Notes under the pieces: generated by a model
Told to the model about the DNA's origin: nothing
The model's input: the letters and a program-made list of their open reading frames with translations, nothing else
Database searches by the model: none
Shown here: one piece after another, positions 25,589 to 35,947 of the stretch
Layout of the letters: each line of letters opens with the position of its first letter
Numbering within the stretch: the stretch's first letter is position 1
Position numbers and translations under genes: made by a program
NCBI RefSeq assembly: GCF_963662805.1
Contig: NZ_OY759862.1
Coordinates: forward strand, 248,001-312,000
Source of the DNA: an uncultured Cohaesibacter sp.
Lineage (GTDB): Bacteria > Pseudomonadota > Alphaproteobacteria > Rhizobiales > Cohaesibacteraceae
Direction: 5' to 3'
Length of the DNA: 64,000 nt

Positions 25589-28500
25589 GTGAATCGCGTA
25601 ACCGTCCTGATATCCTGTCTGCTGACGATCCTGATCGGATTGGCAACGACGTCTGTCGTCTGGGCGGTGGAAGCTGTTGATGTCAAGGCGGATATCAAGG
25701 TGCTGGATCTCACCCCCGTGGTCGAGACCTACGCAGGGGAGGGAGACCGCATTCAGGTCTCCACCGCGCCGGGCCCCGATGGCATCGTTCGCCGAATCGA
25801 AGTGCGCGCCCGCCAGCAGGGAACGCCGCCCGGCTGGTTTGTCTTTGCCCTTGCCAACAATTCCGATCGCCAGATTGACCGCTATCTCGTGGTGCCCCCA
25901 TTTCCGGATGGCCGGATCGGGTGTGTTGAAGCCGGATCTGGGCGCCCAGCGCGTTCAGGCCATTTCCACCTCGCAGGGCTTTGCGCCCGAGCGCATCCCC
26001 GACAGCGAGGCCGATGTTTTCCGCGTCACCCTCGACCCCGGCAACGTCGTGACCTTCGTCGGCGAGCAAAGCAACCGAACCTTGCCCGGGCTCAGTCTCT
26101 GGGAGCCCGCCGCCTACAAGGACTATGTCAACAGCTACACCTTCTTCCGCGGTATCGTGCTTGGGATTGCGGGGCTGCTGGCCCTGTTCCTTGTCATCCT
26201 GTTCGTGGTCAAGGGTGCAGCTATGTTCCCGGCGGCGGCACTGCTTGCCTGGTCGGTGCTGGCCTATCTCGCCATTGATTTCGGCTTCATGGGACGGCTG
26301 TTCGATATCCCCACTGCGTCAGAGCCGATCTGGCGCGCCGTGGCCGAAGTCGTCTTCTCGGCATCGATCCTCATTCTGCTCTTCACCTATCTGACCCTGC
26401 ATCGCTGGCACGTTCGCTATCTCCATGCCACCGGCATCTGGCTTGTGTTCCTGATCGTCGTGCTTGGTATCGCCTTCTATGACCCCTCCTTGGGGGCGGG
26501 TATCGCGCGTCTGTCGATGGTGGTCACCTCGGTTGCGGGCTTCGCCGTTATCCTCTATCTGGCCTACACCGGATTTGACCGCGCGATCATGCTGATCCCG
26601 ACGTGGATCCTTTTGCTGTTCTGGCTGTTGGCATCGGGCGTCGCGGTTTCCGGCATCGTCGACAACGACCTTGTCCAGCCAGCACTCAGTGGCGGCCTCG
26701 TGCTGCTCGTGCTGCTGTTCTGCTTCACCATCATGCAGCATGCCTTCTCTGGCGGCATTCTTGCGCAGGGTATCGTCTCAGACAGCGAGCGGCGGGCGCT
26801 TGCCATTGTCGGTTCCGGCGACATGGTCTGGGACTGGGACGTGCCGCGCGACCGGATCCATACCTCCCGCGATGCAGAAAAGTTGCTTGGCCTCAAGCGC
26901 GGCGCGCTTGGCGGTCATGCCCGCGACTGGCTTGAGCTGTTGCATCCGCGCGACCGGGACCGCTTTTCGGCCATGCTGGACGCGATCATCGAACAGCGCC
27001 GTGGCCGCGTGAATCAGGATTTCCGCCTGCGCGCCGAAGATGGCCATTATCACTGGTTCAAGCTGCGCGCCCGTCCCGTCGTCGGAACGGATGGCGAAGT
27101 CGTGCGCTGTGTGGGGACCTTGCTCGACATCACCGACCAGCGCACCGCCGAAGCGCGACTGCTCCACGATGCGGTGCATGACAATCTTACCGGGCTTGCC
27201 AACCGCGAGCTTCTCCACGACCGCCTGACCGCAGCCATGGTACGCACGCAGGCCGAAGGGGCTGCCAAGCCCGCCGTACTGCTGGTCGACATCGACAACT
27301 TCCGCCACATCAACGACAATTACGGCCTGTCGATTGGCGATTCCATTCTGCTCACGGTGGCCCGTCGCCTGTCTCGCCTGCTCAAGCCGCAGGATTCCAT
27401 CGCCCGCTTCTATGGTGATCAGTTCGCCATCATCCTGATTTCGGAACAGCAGCCGGAACGGATTGCGGTCTTTGCCGACAGCGTTAAGAAAGTGCTCAAG
27501 GTGCCCATCGTCTTTGGTGAGCGCGAACTGACCCTCGGCGTCTCGATCGGCATTGCTATTCATGATGTGCAGGCCCACAAGTCCGCAGGCGATGTCGTCA
27601 ATGATTCCGAACTGGCGCTCTATCATGCCAAGCGCATGGGCGGCGACCGCATCGAGCCCTTCCGTCCTTCCCTGCGCCAACAGGGCCGAGGACGCGGCTC
27701 GCTCGACAAGGATCTGGTCGCGGCGCTGGATCGGGACGAGATCGAGGTTGTCTTCCAGCCTATCGTCGATCTCAATGACCGCATGATCAAGGGCTTCGAG
27801 GCACTGGCACGGTGGAACCATCCCCAGAGGGGCAACGTACCGCCTTCCGACTTCATTCCTGCCGCCGAGCGTACCGGTCTTATCGTGCCGATGGGCATCC
27901 ATGTTATGGAGCAGGCCGCGCGCCAACTCAACAAGTGGCAGCAGAAGATGGAAGGCATGGAAGAGCTCTTCATGAGCGTCAATGTCTCCTCGCAGCAGTT
28001 GCTGCGTCATGATCTCATCAATGACGTCAAGACCATTCTCTCTCGCTGCAATGTCAATCCGGGCACGCTCAAGCTCGAGCTGACCGAAAGCCTTGTCATG
28101 GGCAACCCTGAATATGCCTCTCAGGTGCTCGACAAACTGCGTGAACTGGGTGCAGGCCTGTCGCTCGACGATTTCGGTACGGGCTATTCTTCGCTGTCCT
28201 ATCTGCAGCATTTCCCGTTCGACACCCTGAAGATCGACAAGAGCTTCGTGGGGCATGATCGGGGCGTGACGCCGGTCATCCTGCGCTCGATCGTCAAGCT
28301 GGCCCATGATCTTAGGCTCAATCTGGTTGCCGAAGGCATCGAGGACGAGGAAGCCGCCGAACAGCTTGTTGAAATGGGTTGCCCGCTCGGACAGGGCTAT
28401 CTCTTTGGCAAGCCGCTTGCGCCCGCCGATGCGGCCGCTCTGTTGCTCAGCCAGATCGAGCACCATCGCCAGCTTAAGGAAGAGGCCCTTGCCCGCCGCC

Positions 28501-30504
28501 GTCAGGCCGAGGCCGAGGTTGCCGCTCGCAAGGCCGAGGATGAAAGAAAGCGCCGCGAGGAACAGCGCCGCAAGGAAATCGAGGAACTTGAGCGCAAGCA
28601 GGCCCATGCCCGCCAGATCGCTGCCCAGAGCCTGCCCAAACCCGAGCCTCTGTCGAGACCGCATCCGGTCGCAAAGGCTGAGACGGAAGACGACGGGGAT
28701 GCCGTTCGCAAAGCGGACAGCTCCCTTGCCAAACCGGTGAGTTCGGACGACACCGCTGTTTCGCGTAGCACAGAGAAAGATGCGCCTGCCAAACAAGCCG
28801 AAGGTGACGCGGATATCGATTTCGGGGATGCGCTCGAGAACCAGCTCGCAGCAAGTCTTGCCGCCGATCTCGCCAAAGAAGACTCGGACGAGGCCGACGC
28901 CGACGAGCCTGTTACCAGAACCAACGTACCAATCAGCGAAGAGCGTAAGCCCGCAGAGGCGCATGGTAACACAGCCGAAAGCGCACAAGCCAAACCCGAC
29001 GACGACAAACGGGATGGCCAGCGCCCTGTCGAGGATCGCGCTGAGAAGGACGAGACGTCCCAGCCTCAGACACAGCGGCAGCCTCATACGGTCCGGGACG
29101 AAGACGCGCCAGCTCAAAGCCCTGTCGAAAGGCTGGCAGATCGCGTGAATGGTCTTTGGAAACGCGATGCTGCGCGCGCCGAGAGCGAAAAGCCGCGCGA
29201 AGAAACCGAGCCACGAAAAGGCAAGGAACCTGTCGAGATACCCGACTCCGTGCTGGCCGGGCTCGAGATGGATTTGCAGAATGCGCTCGGTGTCGCCGCC
29301 GCCGAAGCCGGAGCAGAGCGCCCGCAGCAAGCCACTCCGCCGATGCCCAAAATGGCCACACCGCAGCGGCCCGGAGTGCAGCAGCCTCAAACCCCGGCTC
29401 AGTCTCAAGTCCGGCCGCATCAGCCGCCGAAACCGGCAGCACCCCTCGGCACCATCAAGGACGATGGCGACGAGGAGGAGGCCCCCAAGACGACCTTGCG
29501 CGAGCGCATGGAGGCGACCACATCGCTGTTCGTCAAATCCTTCCGCAGAAAGTCCGGCGACGCCAAAAAAGAGGCGAGCACCGAGGCTGCGAAGGCAGAC
29601 AACCGACCTGCACCGCAGCCGAACGGGCCGCATCCTCATACCGCTCCGCGCGGACCGGCCATTCCCGCACCTCAGGGTCAACGGCCCCGGTGCGCCCGCA
29701 CAACGCGTCATCGGACCCGATGGTCGCCCGCTTCCTCCCGGAGCGATGAGGCCCGTTCCGGGTGCGCAGCCGGGGCTGGGCGTTCCTCGGCCAAATACTC
29801 CGCAGACCCAATTGCCACCGCGTCCGCATATGCCCGGCACATCTCCAGCGCATCCAACCCAACTCAGACCGCTGGGTCCTGAGGGACAGCGCGCACCTGC
29901 GCCCCAGATGCCAGCGGTCGCGGCCGTGCAAAAGCCTGCCTTTAGCACGGCACCTGCCGCTCCTGCCCCAACTTCACAGACCCCACAGGCTCCGCAAGGG
30001 CCGAACGTTGGCGCCAATGGACCAAAGCTGCCACCGCAGCCGCAACCGGCCTCATCGCTTCAGGGCCGACCTTTGCCGCAGCCGCAGAGCGGACCGGTGA
30101 TCCCGGTTCCTGCAGGACAGCAGGGCCAGATGATGCCGCCTCTGCCGCCAGTGGGCGCAGAAAGCCAATCGTCCGGCGCGCCCATGCCACCACTCCAGCG
30201 TCCTGAAGTGGTGCCCGCGAAGATGGTAGACGCGTCACCGGCCCATCCGGGCGGTCCGGTTCTGCCGCCTTTGCCCGAAGTTGAAGACAGGCCGCCGCAT
30301 CCGCTGGCGCCCAAGCCCAATGGGGCAGCGACTGAAGAGGCCGAGCCGAAGCAAGAAGATGCGCCGCGCCCGTTGCCGCTATCCAAAGAGGAGAAAAAGG
30401 ATTACGACGACGATCTTCCGTTCGCCATGCCGGATCTGTCCAACATCGATCAGGACATCGCAACCGCGATCCAGACAGCGATGATGAGCAGCAAGAAACG
30501 CTGA
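25589..30504 (+). pseudogene. Very large membrane PAS-GGDEF-EAL protein with a Pro-rich tail, two frameshifts
   Basis: Three frames join into 1637 residues if one base is removed at each of two sites (a C5 run near 25895 and a site near 29620-29700); 4914 coding bases then divide exactly by three. Order: signal peptide (residues 1-27), a periplasmic domain to about 175, about seven helices to about 400, a PAS domain (WDWDVPRDRIHTS, FRLRAEDGHYHWFKLRA) to about 520, a GGDEF domain with the degenerate motif FYGDQF near 607, an EAL domain with GFEALARWNHP near 736, ELTESLVM and DDFGTGYSS, a charged coiled coil (about 950-1005) and then about 630 residues of acidic and Pro/Gln-rich low-complexity sequence. 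The EAL site looks active and the GGDEF site inactive, suggesting a phosphodiesterase. Confidence 0.85.
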
Positions 30505-30625
30505 TCCGGACCGTTCTTCAACGATCCGGTCCTGTGCCTGGCGGGATCTCTCGCGCGCCAGTCGGGAACAGCAGATCAGGTTTGGTAACTTGGCAAAAAG
30601 TCAGGGAAGAGAAACGCGCCTGCGA

Positions 30626-31219
30626 TCAGGCGTGACCGGCTTCACTTGACAGCATGGACAGGTCAATCCCCATCAGCTTCAGGCTACGCTCATAGCGATC
30701 TTCCGGTGTGCAGTCGAACAACAGCGAACTGTCGGCGCTGCAGGTCAGCCAGCTGTTGCTTTGCAATTCTTCCTCTAGCTGGCCGGGTGACCAGCCCGCA
30801 TAGCCCAGCGTTAGCAGAGCCGATTTCGGCCCGCGACCTTCCGCCAGTGCCCTCAGGATCTCTACCGTGGCCGTCAGGCAGATCTCGTCGGAGACCGCCA
30901 GCGTCGAGCTTTCAAGCTTGTAGTCGGAGCTGTGCAGGACAAAGCCGCGTCCCTGATCGACCGGCCCGCCGTTCAGCACATGCATCCCACGGGCAGGCAT
31001 CGGCAGATTGATCATGTCTTCATTCTCGCCCAGAATGTCGACCTGCCGCAGCAAATCGGGAAAGGTGATCTGGGTCGAGACCTGATTGACCACAAGCCCC
31101 ATGGCCCCATCCTGTGAATGCGAACACAGATAGACAACGCTTCTTTCGAAATGCGGCCCCTTAAGGCTTGGCATGGCAACAAGGAACTGCCCCTCCAGCG
31201 AGGAAGGCATGGGGTTCAT
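30626..31219 (-). CDS. YqgE/AlgH family protein
   Basis: The 197-residue protein matches the UPF0301/AlgH family: SLEGQFLVAMPSLKGPHFERSVVYLCSHSQDGAMGLVVNQ, in two adjoining parts, then VLNGGPVDQGRGFVLHS and LLTLGYAGWSPGQLEEEL. The fold is known but the biochemical role is not; in Pseudomonas AlgH affects alginate regulation. The start at 31219 has AGGA seven bases upstream; the frame is open further to 31330 without a family match or ribosome binding site. It is convergent with the EAL protein gene and divergent from the DsbD-like gene. Confidence 0.92.
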   Translation of the reverse strand: MNPMPSSLEGQFLVAMPSLKGPHFERSVVYLCSHSQDGAMGLVVNQVSTQITFPDLLRQVDILGENEDMINLPMPARGMHVLNGGPVDQGRGFVLHSSDYKLESSTLAVSDEICLTATVEILRALAEGRGPKSALLTLGYAGWSPGQLEEELQSNSWLTCSADSSLLFDCTPEDRYERSLKLMGIDLSMLSSEAGHA

Positions 31220-31507
31220 CTCGTTATCCTGTCGTTCCAAATCAATCATAGTTAAAAGGGTACTCGCGGCGGTGCCTGACTGTAAAGATCCATCGCAATG
31301 GTAGCCTGTCGTGGCGGGGTCGATCATCACAAAAATATGAAGCTTGATTGTTGGCGATCAAAACATTCGGTTGCGTTATGGTCATGAAACAGACGTCTTT
31401 GTCTGTCATTCCCGCTTGGCAACAAAGCCGGAGACGGCGGGGATTGACAAGGTGAAACTGTGCGTGCTTGTTGGAAAGACTTGCTTCCGCAATTGGATTT
31501 GACGGCA

Positions 31508-32359
31508 ATGAAGCGATTGATATCTCATTTGAAACTGCTCTGGCGCGCGATCGTCTGCGCGACACTGCCTTCCCTCATTCTCACGCCTGCCTTGCATGCC
31601 GCGACAGCCCCCTGGCAGGAAAGCCTCGGTGGTCGCGTGCGCCTCATCTCGGGCGGCAAGCACGGCGAGGAATATAAGGCAGGGCTGGAAATTGTTCTGG
31701 ATGCAGGGTGGAAAACCTACTGGAAAGTTCCCGGCGATTCCGGCATCCCCCCATTTCTGGATGCCGCAGCGTCACAGAATGTGGCAAAACTGGACATCAA
31801 GTGGCCCACGCCCGTGCGCTATAAGGTCGGCAGCGACGAGATGCTGGGCTTCAAGGATGCCATCATCTTTCCTCTGCTGCTCACACCTGAAGACCCAACC
31901 AAGCCAATCGAGCTGAAACTCAACGCCCAACTCGGGCTTTGCTCCGAATTATGCGTGCCTTTCTCTGCCGATTTCTCTCTGCTCATCCCCGAAGGCAGCA
32001 ATTCTGATCCCGGCTCCGAATTGCTGATCGACCGGGACATGGTTCTCGTTCCCAAAAAGCCGAGCGATGGCTTCTCGATCGTCAAGCTCGAGCAGGAAAA
32101 ACATGTGGACGCACCCGACCGGCTGATCATCACCACTAGCATTCCCGATGGCTATGGCAATAAGGATCTGTTTGTCGAGGGGCCTGAGGATTGGCTCCTG
32201 CCGCTGACCAAGCCACTCGGAGAAGTGGGCAATCAGCAGCGTTTCGAATTGTTACTCGATGGTCTGCCAAAGGATGGCAACAGCGAGGGAGCTAGGCTGA
32301 CTTTCACGCTGACCAATGGCGATGAGTCCGTCGAGCAATCAGTCGTTCTTGAAAAATAA
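31508..32359 (+). CDS. Secreted protein with a DsbD N-terminal (alpha)-like domain
   Basis: The 283-residue protein has a signal peptide (LLWRAIVCATLPSLILTPALHA) and then a domain like the periplasmic alpha domain of thiol-disulfide interchange protein DsbD: VRLISGGKH, YKAGLEIVLDAGWKTYWKVPG, and QLGLCSELCVPFSADF with a CxxxC pair. It lacks the membrane beta and gamma domains, so it is a stand-alone alpha-domain protein; these occur widely in Hyphomicrobiales and may deliver reductant in the periplasm, for example for copper or cytochrome c maturation. The peroxiredoxin gene begins 52 bases downstream on the same strand. Confidence 0.87.
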   Translation: MKRLISHLKLLWRAIVCATLPSLILTPALHAATAPWQESLGGRVRLISGGKHGEEYKAGLEIVLDAGWKTYWKVPGDSGIPPFLDAAASQNVAKLDIKWPTPVRYKVGSDEMLGFKDAIIFPLLLTPEDPTKPIELKLNAQLGLCSELCVPFSADFSLLIPEGSNSDPGSELLIDRDMVLVPKKPSDGFSIVKLEQEKHVDAPDRLIITTSIPDGYGNKDLFVEGPEDWLLPLTKPLGEVGNQQRFELLLDGLPKDGNSEGARLTFTLTNGDESVEQSVVLEK

Positions 32360-32411
32360 GAGCATTTTCAATCGAATCCAAATCCGAACTTTTGAAGAAG
32401 GGGAGACTGAA

Positions 32412-32903
32412 ATGATTAAAGTTGGAGACCGTCTACCAGAGGCAACCTTTGCCGTGATGGGTGCCGATGGCAAGGAAGAGAAGAAACTGTCGGATATGAC
32501 CACAGGCCGCAAGCTGGTGCTGTTCGGTGTGCCCGGTGCCTTCACTCCCACCTGCCATCACAACCATCTGCCCGGCTACATCAATTCCATCGATGGCCTT
32601 CATGCCCTCGGCGTTGATGAAGTGGCCGTGGTGTCGGTCAACGATGTGCACGTGATGGGTGCCTGGGCCAAGGCCAGTGGCGGACAGGGCCATGTGACCT
32701 TCCTAGCCGATGGCAACGCCGAATTCATTCGCGCCTGCGGCCTCGACATCGATCTGTCGGCTGGCGGCATGGGTGTGCGCAGCACCCGCTTCTCGATGAT
32801 TGTTGACGATGGCGTCGTCACGCACCTCAATCTGGAAGACAATCCCGGACAGGTCGAAAAGTCCGGCGCGACCGGCATCATCGAGCAGTTGAAGGGCGAA
32901 TAG
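32412..32903 (+). CDS. Peroxiredoxin (Prx5-like, atypical 2-Cys or 1-Cys)
   Basis: A thiol peroxidase that reduces hydrogen peroxide and alkyl hydroperoxides. The start at 32412 follows GGGAG and gives 163 residues. The peroxidatic cysteine is in GVPGAFTPTCHHNHLPGY near residue 49, and the family segments VAVVSVNDVHVMGAW, FLADGNAEFIRACGLDIDLS and RSTRFSMIVDDG are present. A cysteine in IRACGL could act as the resolving residue. In other Hyphomicrobiales I recall this gene next to rnhA and thrB; here it is instead with the DsbD-like protein. Confidence 0.94.
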   Translation: MIKVGDRLPEATFAVMGADGKEEKKLSDMTTGRKLVLFGVPGAFTPTCHHNHLPGYINSIDGLHALGVDEVAVVSVNDVHVMGAWAKASGGQGHVTFLADGNAEFIRACGLDIDLSAGGMGVRSTRFSMIVDDGVVTHLNLEDNPGQVEKSGATGIIEQLKGE

Positions 32904-32975
32904 GCCTTTTCACACTGATGCGTTTCGCTTCGCTGTGAAGAGCGTTCTTTGCAGCACAGACACTCGTGGGACACC

Positions 32976-34958
32976 CTAGAACAGGGTGCCCTGCGCATCG
33001 TCCCCGCCTTCACCATCCGTCTTCTTGCGGCTACGGTTCTGTTTCGCCTGCTCCTTGAGGCGCGCCAGAATTTCCTGCTCGATTGTCTTGGCGAGCTTGG
33101 CAGTTGCTTCCTCGAGGCGCTGGGTTGAGACTTCCTCGGTAACGTCAACTGACGGTTCGAGCTCGTCGACCAGCTTTTCATCCTCTTGTGTCTTGAGCGC
33201 AGGCGCCTCTTCTTCGCTCTCACTTTTTGCCGTCAGGGCATCCCCGTCCTCAGCCGCGGCTAACGCTTCATCTGTGGGAGCGACTGCCTTGCGTCGCACA
33301 ACCCGCCGCCGCGCCCGTTTGCCGGCGATGGATAGAAGATGGGCTTCGATATCCTCGGCCGAGATGGCTGCTGCGCCCATGATGCCGATTCCCGGTTCGG
33401 ACGCATCGTCCGATGGCGCCTTGCCGGTCATGACCTCGGGGGCTATTTCCTCCTCGCTCGGCACGAACGGATCAATGAGAGAGGCCGTCGCATTGACGCG
33501 GCCATCGGCAAACTGAAGGCTGAGCCCCTGACCGGGATCCACCAGTTCTGCCCGCCTGATCGGCGATCCATCTCGGTCCCGCACCATGACGAAGCCGCGA
33601 TCCAGCACCCCCTTGTAGGACAAACTGTCGAGCAGGCGGCTGGCAGCCGCGAGCTGCGAGCGCATCTGCCGGTGTGTTAGCATTGAACTGTTCGTGAGGC
33701 GCGCCCCAAGATCCGCAAGGCGGCGCTTGTGATTGCCCGTACGCTCGGTGACGAGACCGGCCCTCAACCGGATTGCAGTACTGTCGAGCCGTGCCCGCCG
33801 TGTTTCGGTCGAGGCGATCAGGCTCTTCTGCAGCCGGTTTCCTCTATCTTCGACGCGATCCTTCTGATAGCGGATCCTGTCGGCAACAAGGCCGGGGCGT
33901 AGGCGCGATGAGGCAACCTCAAGCCGCGAGCGCCGCCCCTGCGTCAGGCTGATCAGTCCCTGATCGAGCCGTCCAGAGGCCATGTCGAAGCGCTGACGGG
34001 CGAGCGCCAGAATGTCCCGTGGCTGAGGCAGGGCGCGAGAGGCCGAGCGCAGGTCCGCGCGGCGCCTGTCCATGATGCGAGACACCGCGCCATACTGCCG
34101 GACGCCAAGATCGCCAAGCGTCGCGACAAGCTCCGACCGAACCGGAAGGGCCAGTTCCGCCGCACCGGTCGGCGTTGGAGCGCGAAGGTCGGCGACATAA
34201 TCGATCAGCGTCACGTCGGTCTCATGCCCAACGGCTGAGATCACGGGGATTTCGCTGTCTGCGACCGCACGGGCAGGGGCTTCCTCGTTGAAGCCCCAGA
34301 GGTCTTCAAGGCTGCCGCCGCCACGGGCGACGATGAGGAGATCAGGCCGCGGGATCGGGCCGTCCACCGGCAGGGCATTGAAGCCGCGTACACCGGCGGC
34401 GACTTCCTCGGCGCAGGATTCGCCCTGCACCCGCACCGGCCAGACAAGCACATGCACCGGGAACCGGTCCTGTACCCGATGCAGGATGTCGCGGATCACC
34501 GCGCCGGTTGGCGAAGTGACAACCCCGATGACTTTTGGGAGATGGGGGAGCGGCTTCTTGCGCTCTGCAGCGAACAGCCCTTCTGCCGCGAGCTTCTTCT
34601 TGCGTTCCTCCAGCAGCGCCATCAGTGCACCGGCGCCCGCAGGCTCCATATGGTCGATGACCATCTGATATTTCGACTGGCCGGGGAAGGTGGTCAGCTT
34701 GCCGGTGGCTATGACTTCCAGCCCCTGTTCGGGCTTGATTGCGAGGCGGGAGGCCTGACCGCGCCAGATGATCCCACTCAGAACTGATTTCTCGTCCTTG
34801 AGATCGAGATAGATGTGGCCGGACGCCGGGCGCGACACACGACCGAGTTCCCCGCGCACCCGCACATAACCGAACTGGTCCTCGATCGAGGCCTTCACCG
34901 CATAGGAAATCTCCGAGACGGTAAATTCGGTAGCGTTGGAGGGGGCGGAATCGGACAT
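32976..34958 (-). CDS. xseA: Exodeoxyribonuclease VII large subunit
   Basis: The catalytic subunit of exonuclease VII, which degrades single-stranded DNA to acid-soluble oligonucleotides. The start at 34958 gives 660 residues. The N-terminal OB fold is EFTVSEISYAVKASIEDQFGYVRVRGEL..GHIYLDLKDE, followed by the catalytic domain with VIGVVTSPTGAVIRDILH, DLLIVARGGGSLEDLWGFNEE and PVISAVGHETDVTLIDYVADLRAPTPTGAAE. A long coiled-coil region (about 280-450) is normal for XseA. The last 170 residues or so are an acidic, Ala/Glu-rich extension absent in the about 450-residue E. coli enzyme. Confidence 0.95.
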   Translation of the reverse strand: MSDSAPSNATEFTVSEISYAVKASIEDQFGYVRVRGELGRVSRPASGHIYLDLKDEKSVLSGIIWRGQASRLAIKPEQGLEVIATGKLTTFPGQSKYQMVIDHMEPAGAGALMALLEERKKKLAAEGLFAAERKKPLPHLPKVIGVVTSPTGAVIRDILHRVQDRFPVHVLVWPVRVQGESCAEEVAAGVRGFNALPVDGPIPRPDLLIVARGGGSLEDLWGFNEEAPARAVADSEIPVISAVGHETDVTLIDYVADLRAPTPTGAAELALPVRSELVATLGDLGVRQYGAVSRIMDRRRADLRSASRALPQPRDILALARQRFDMASGRLDQGLISLTQGRRSRLEVASSRLRPGLVADRIRYQKDRVEDRGNRLQKSLIASTETRRARLDSTAIRLRAGLVTERTGNHKRRLADLGARLTNSSMLTHRQMRSQLAAASRLLDSLSYKGVLDRGFVMVRDRDGSPIRRAELVDPGQGLSLQFADGRVNATASLIDPFVPSEEEIAPEVMTGKAPSDDASEPGIGIMGAAAISAEDIEAHLLSIAGKRARRRVVRRKAVAPTDEALAAAEDGDALTAKSESEEEAPALKTQEDEKLVDELEPSVDVTEEVSTQRLEEATAKLAKTIEQEILARLKEQAKQNRSRKKTDGEGGDDAQGTLF

Positions 34959-35149
34959 GGTGCTTCCCAAAGGGTCAGAATCGGTAACAAGAGACTTGAC
35001 CCCCATAGGTGCCTTTCTTTCCCCTCCCGGTCAAGCGCTGGCAGTCCAAACTGGCACATCAGGCAACAGCCGGAAGAACAGCCTCTTGCCTGATGACGCC
35101 ATTCGGCGCAAAAAGGACGAAACCGGATTCGAAGGACCGAGCGAGACAC

Positions 35150-35920
35150 ATGTCCCATTATGATTTCAAGAGCCAGCGTCTGTGGGTGGAGCAGGATATC
35201 GCGGAACGCATCGCCATTCCCTGCGACCGGGCTCAGGCCAACTATCTGCTCAACGTGTTGCGGATGGAAGAGGGTAACGAGATGCTCATCTTCAACGGGC
35301 GCGATGGTGAATGGAAGGTCGAGGTGCGACCGATGGGGCGCAAGAAATGCGTCCTTGTGCCGCTCGAGCAAACCCGCCCGCAGCCCGAGCCGGTGGCAAG
35401 CGATCTGCATTATCTCTTTGCACCGCTCAAATCAGCGCGCATCGATTATATGGCGCAAAAGGCGGTCGAAATGGGCGTCAGCCAGTTGCGCCCGGTCTTC
35501 ACCCAGCACACGCAGGAACGCCATCCCAAACTCGACAAGATGCGATCCAACGTGATCGAGGCCGCCGAGCAATGCGGCATCCTTGCGATCCCGGATGTGA
35601 CCGAACCGGTGACGCTGCCCAAGCTGCTCGACACTTGGGAGGCCGGAGAAGACGGGCGTCACATCATTTTTTGCGATGAAGAAGAGCTCGGCAAGGATCC
35701 TCTTGCTATCCTCGACACGATCCGGGGCGAGGGCACAAGCGTTCCGCCTCTCGCCTTGCTTATCGGTCCTGAAGGGGGCTTTTCAGCCGAGGAAAGAGAG
35801 CGCCTGCGTGCCTCGTCTTTTGTCACCCCGATACCGCTCGGCCCCCGCATTCTGAGGGCCGACACGGCGGCGGTTGCGGCCCTCGCGATCATTCAGGCCG
35901 TGATAGGGGACTGGGCCTGA
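35150..35920 (+). CDS. rsmE: 16S rRNA m3U1498 methyltransferase RsmE
   Basis: A SPOUT-class enzyme that methylates N3 of U1498 in 16S rRNA. It has 256 residues with an N-terminal PUA-like domain (RLWVEQDIAERIAIPCDRAQANYLLNVLRMEEG in two pieces) and the trefoil-knot C-terminus with LLIGPEGGFSAEERE and PLGPRILRADTAAVAAL. The start at 35150 (MSHYDFKSQRLW) has GAAGGA upstream at a rather long distance; the open frame extends to 35009, but that part shows no family similarity. It is divergent from xseA. Confidence 0.95.
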   Translation: MSHYDFKSQRLWVEQDIAERIAIPCDRAQANYLLNVLRMEEGNEMLIFNGRDGEWKVEVRPMGRKKCVLVPLEQTRPQPEPVASDLHYLFAPLKSARIDYMAQKAVEMGVSQLRPVFTQHTQERHPKLDKMRSNVIEAAEQCGILAIPDVTEPVTLPKLLDTWEAGEDGRHIIFCDEEELGKDPLAILDTIRGEGTSVPPLALLIGPEGGFSAEERERLRASSFVTPIPLGPRILRADTAAVAALAIIQAVIGDWA

Positions 35921-35947
35921 CGCTTCGCAGGCCCGCCTCAGGCTTGG

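Noticed and set aside
26778..30017. 1079-codon open frame on the minus strand
   Set aside because: It is antisense to the EAL protein gene, whose domains are unmistakable. It has no recognisable domain and its length is a by-product of the high GC content.
29270..30300. Pro/Gln-rich region as a tandem DNA repeat
   Set aside because: The residues are biased, but no regular repeat unit is visible at the DNA level.
35913..35934. GGGCCTG/CAGGCCC hairpin at the rsmE end as a terminator
   Set aside because: The stem is good but no T-tract follows on either strand.
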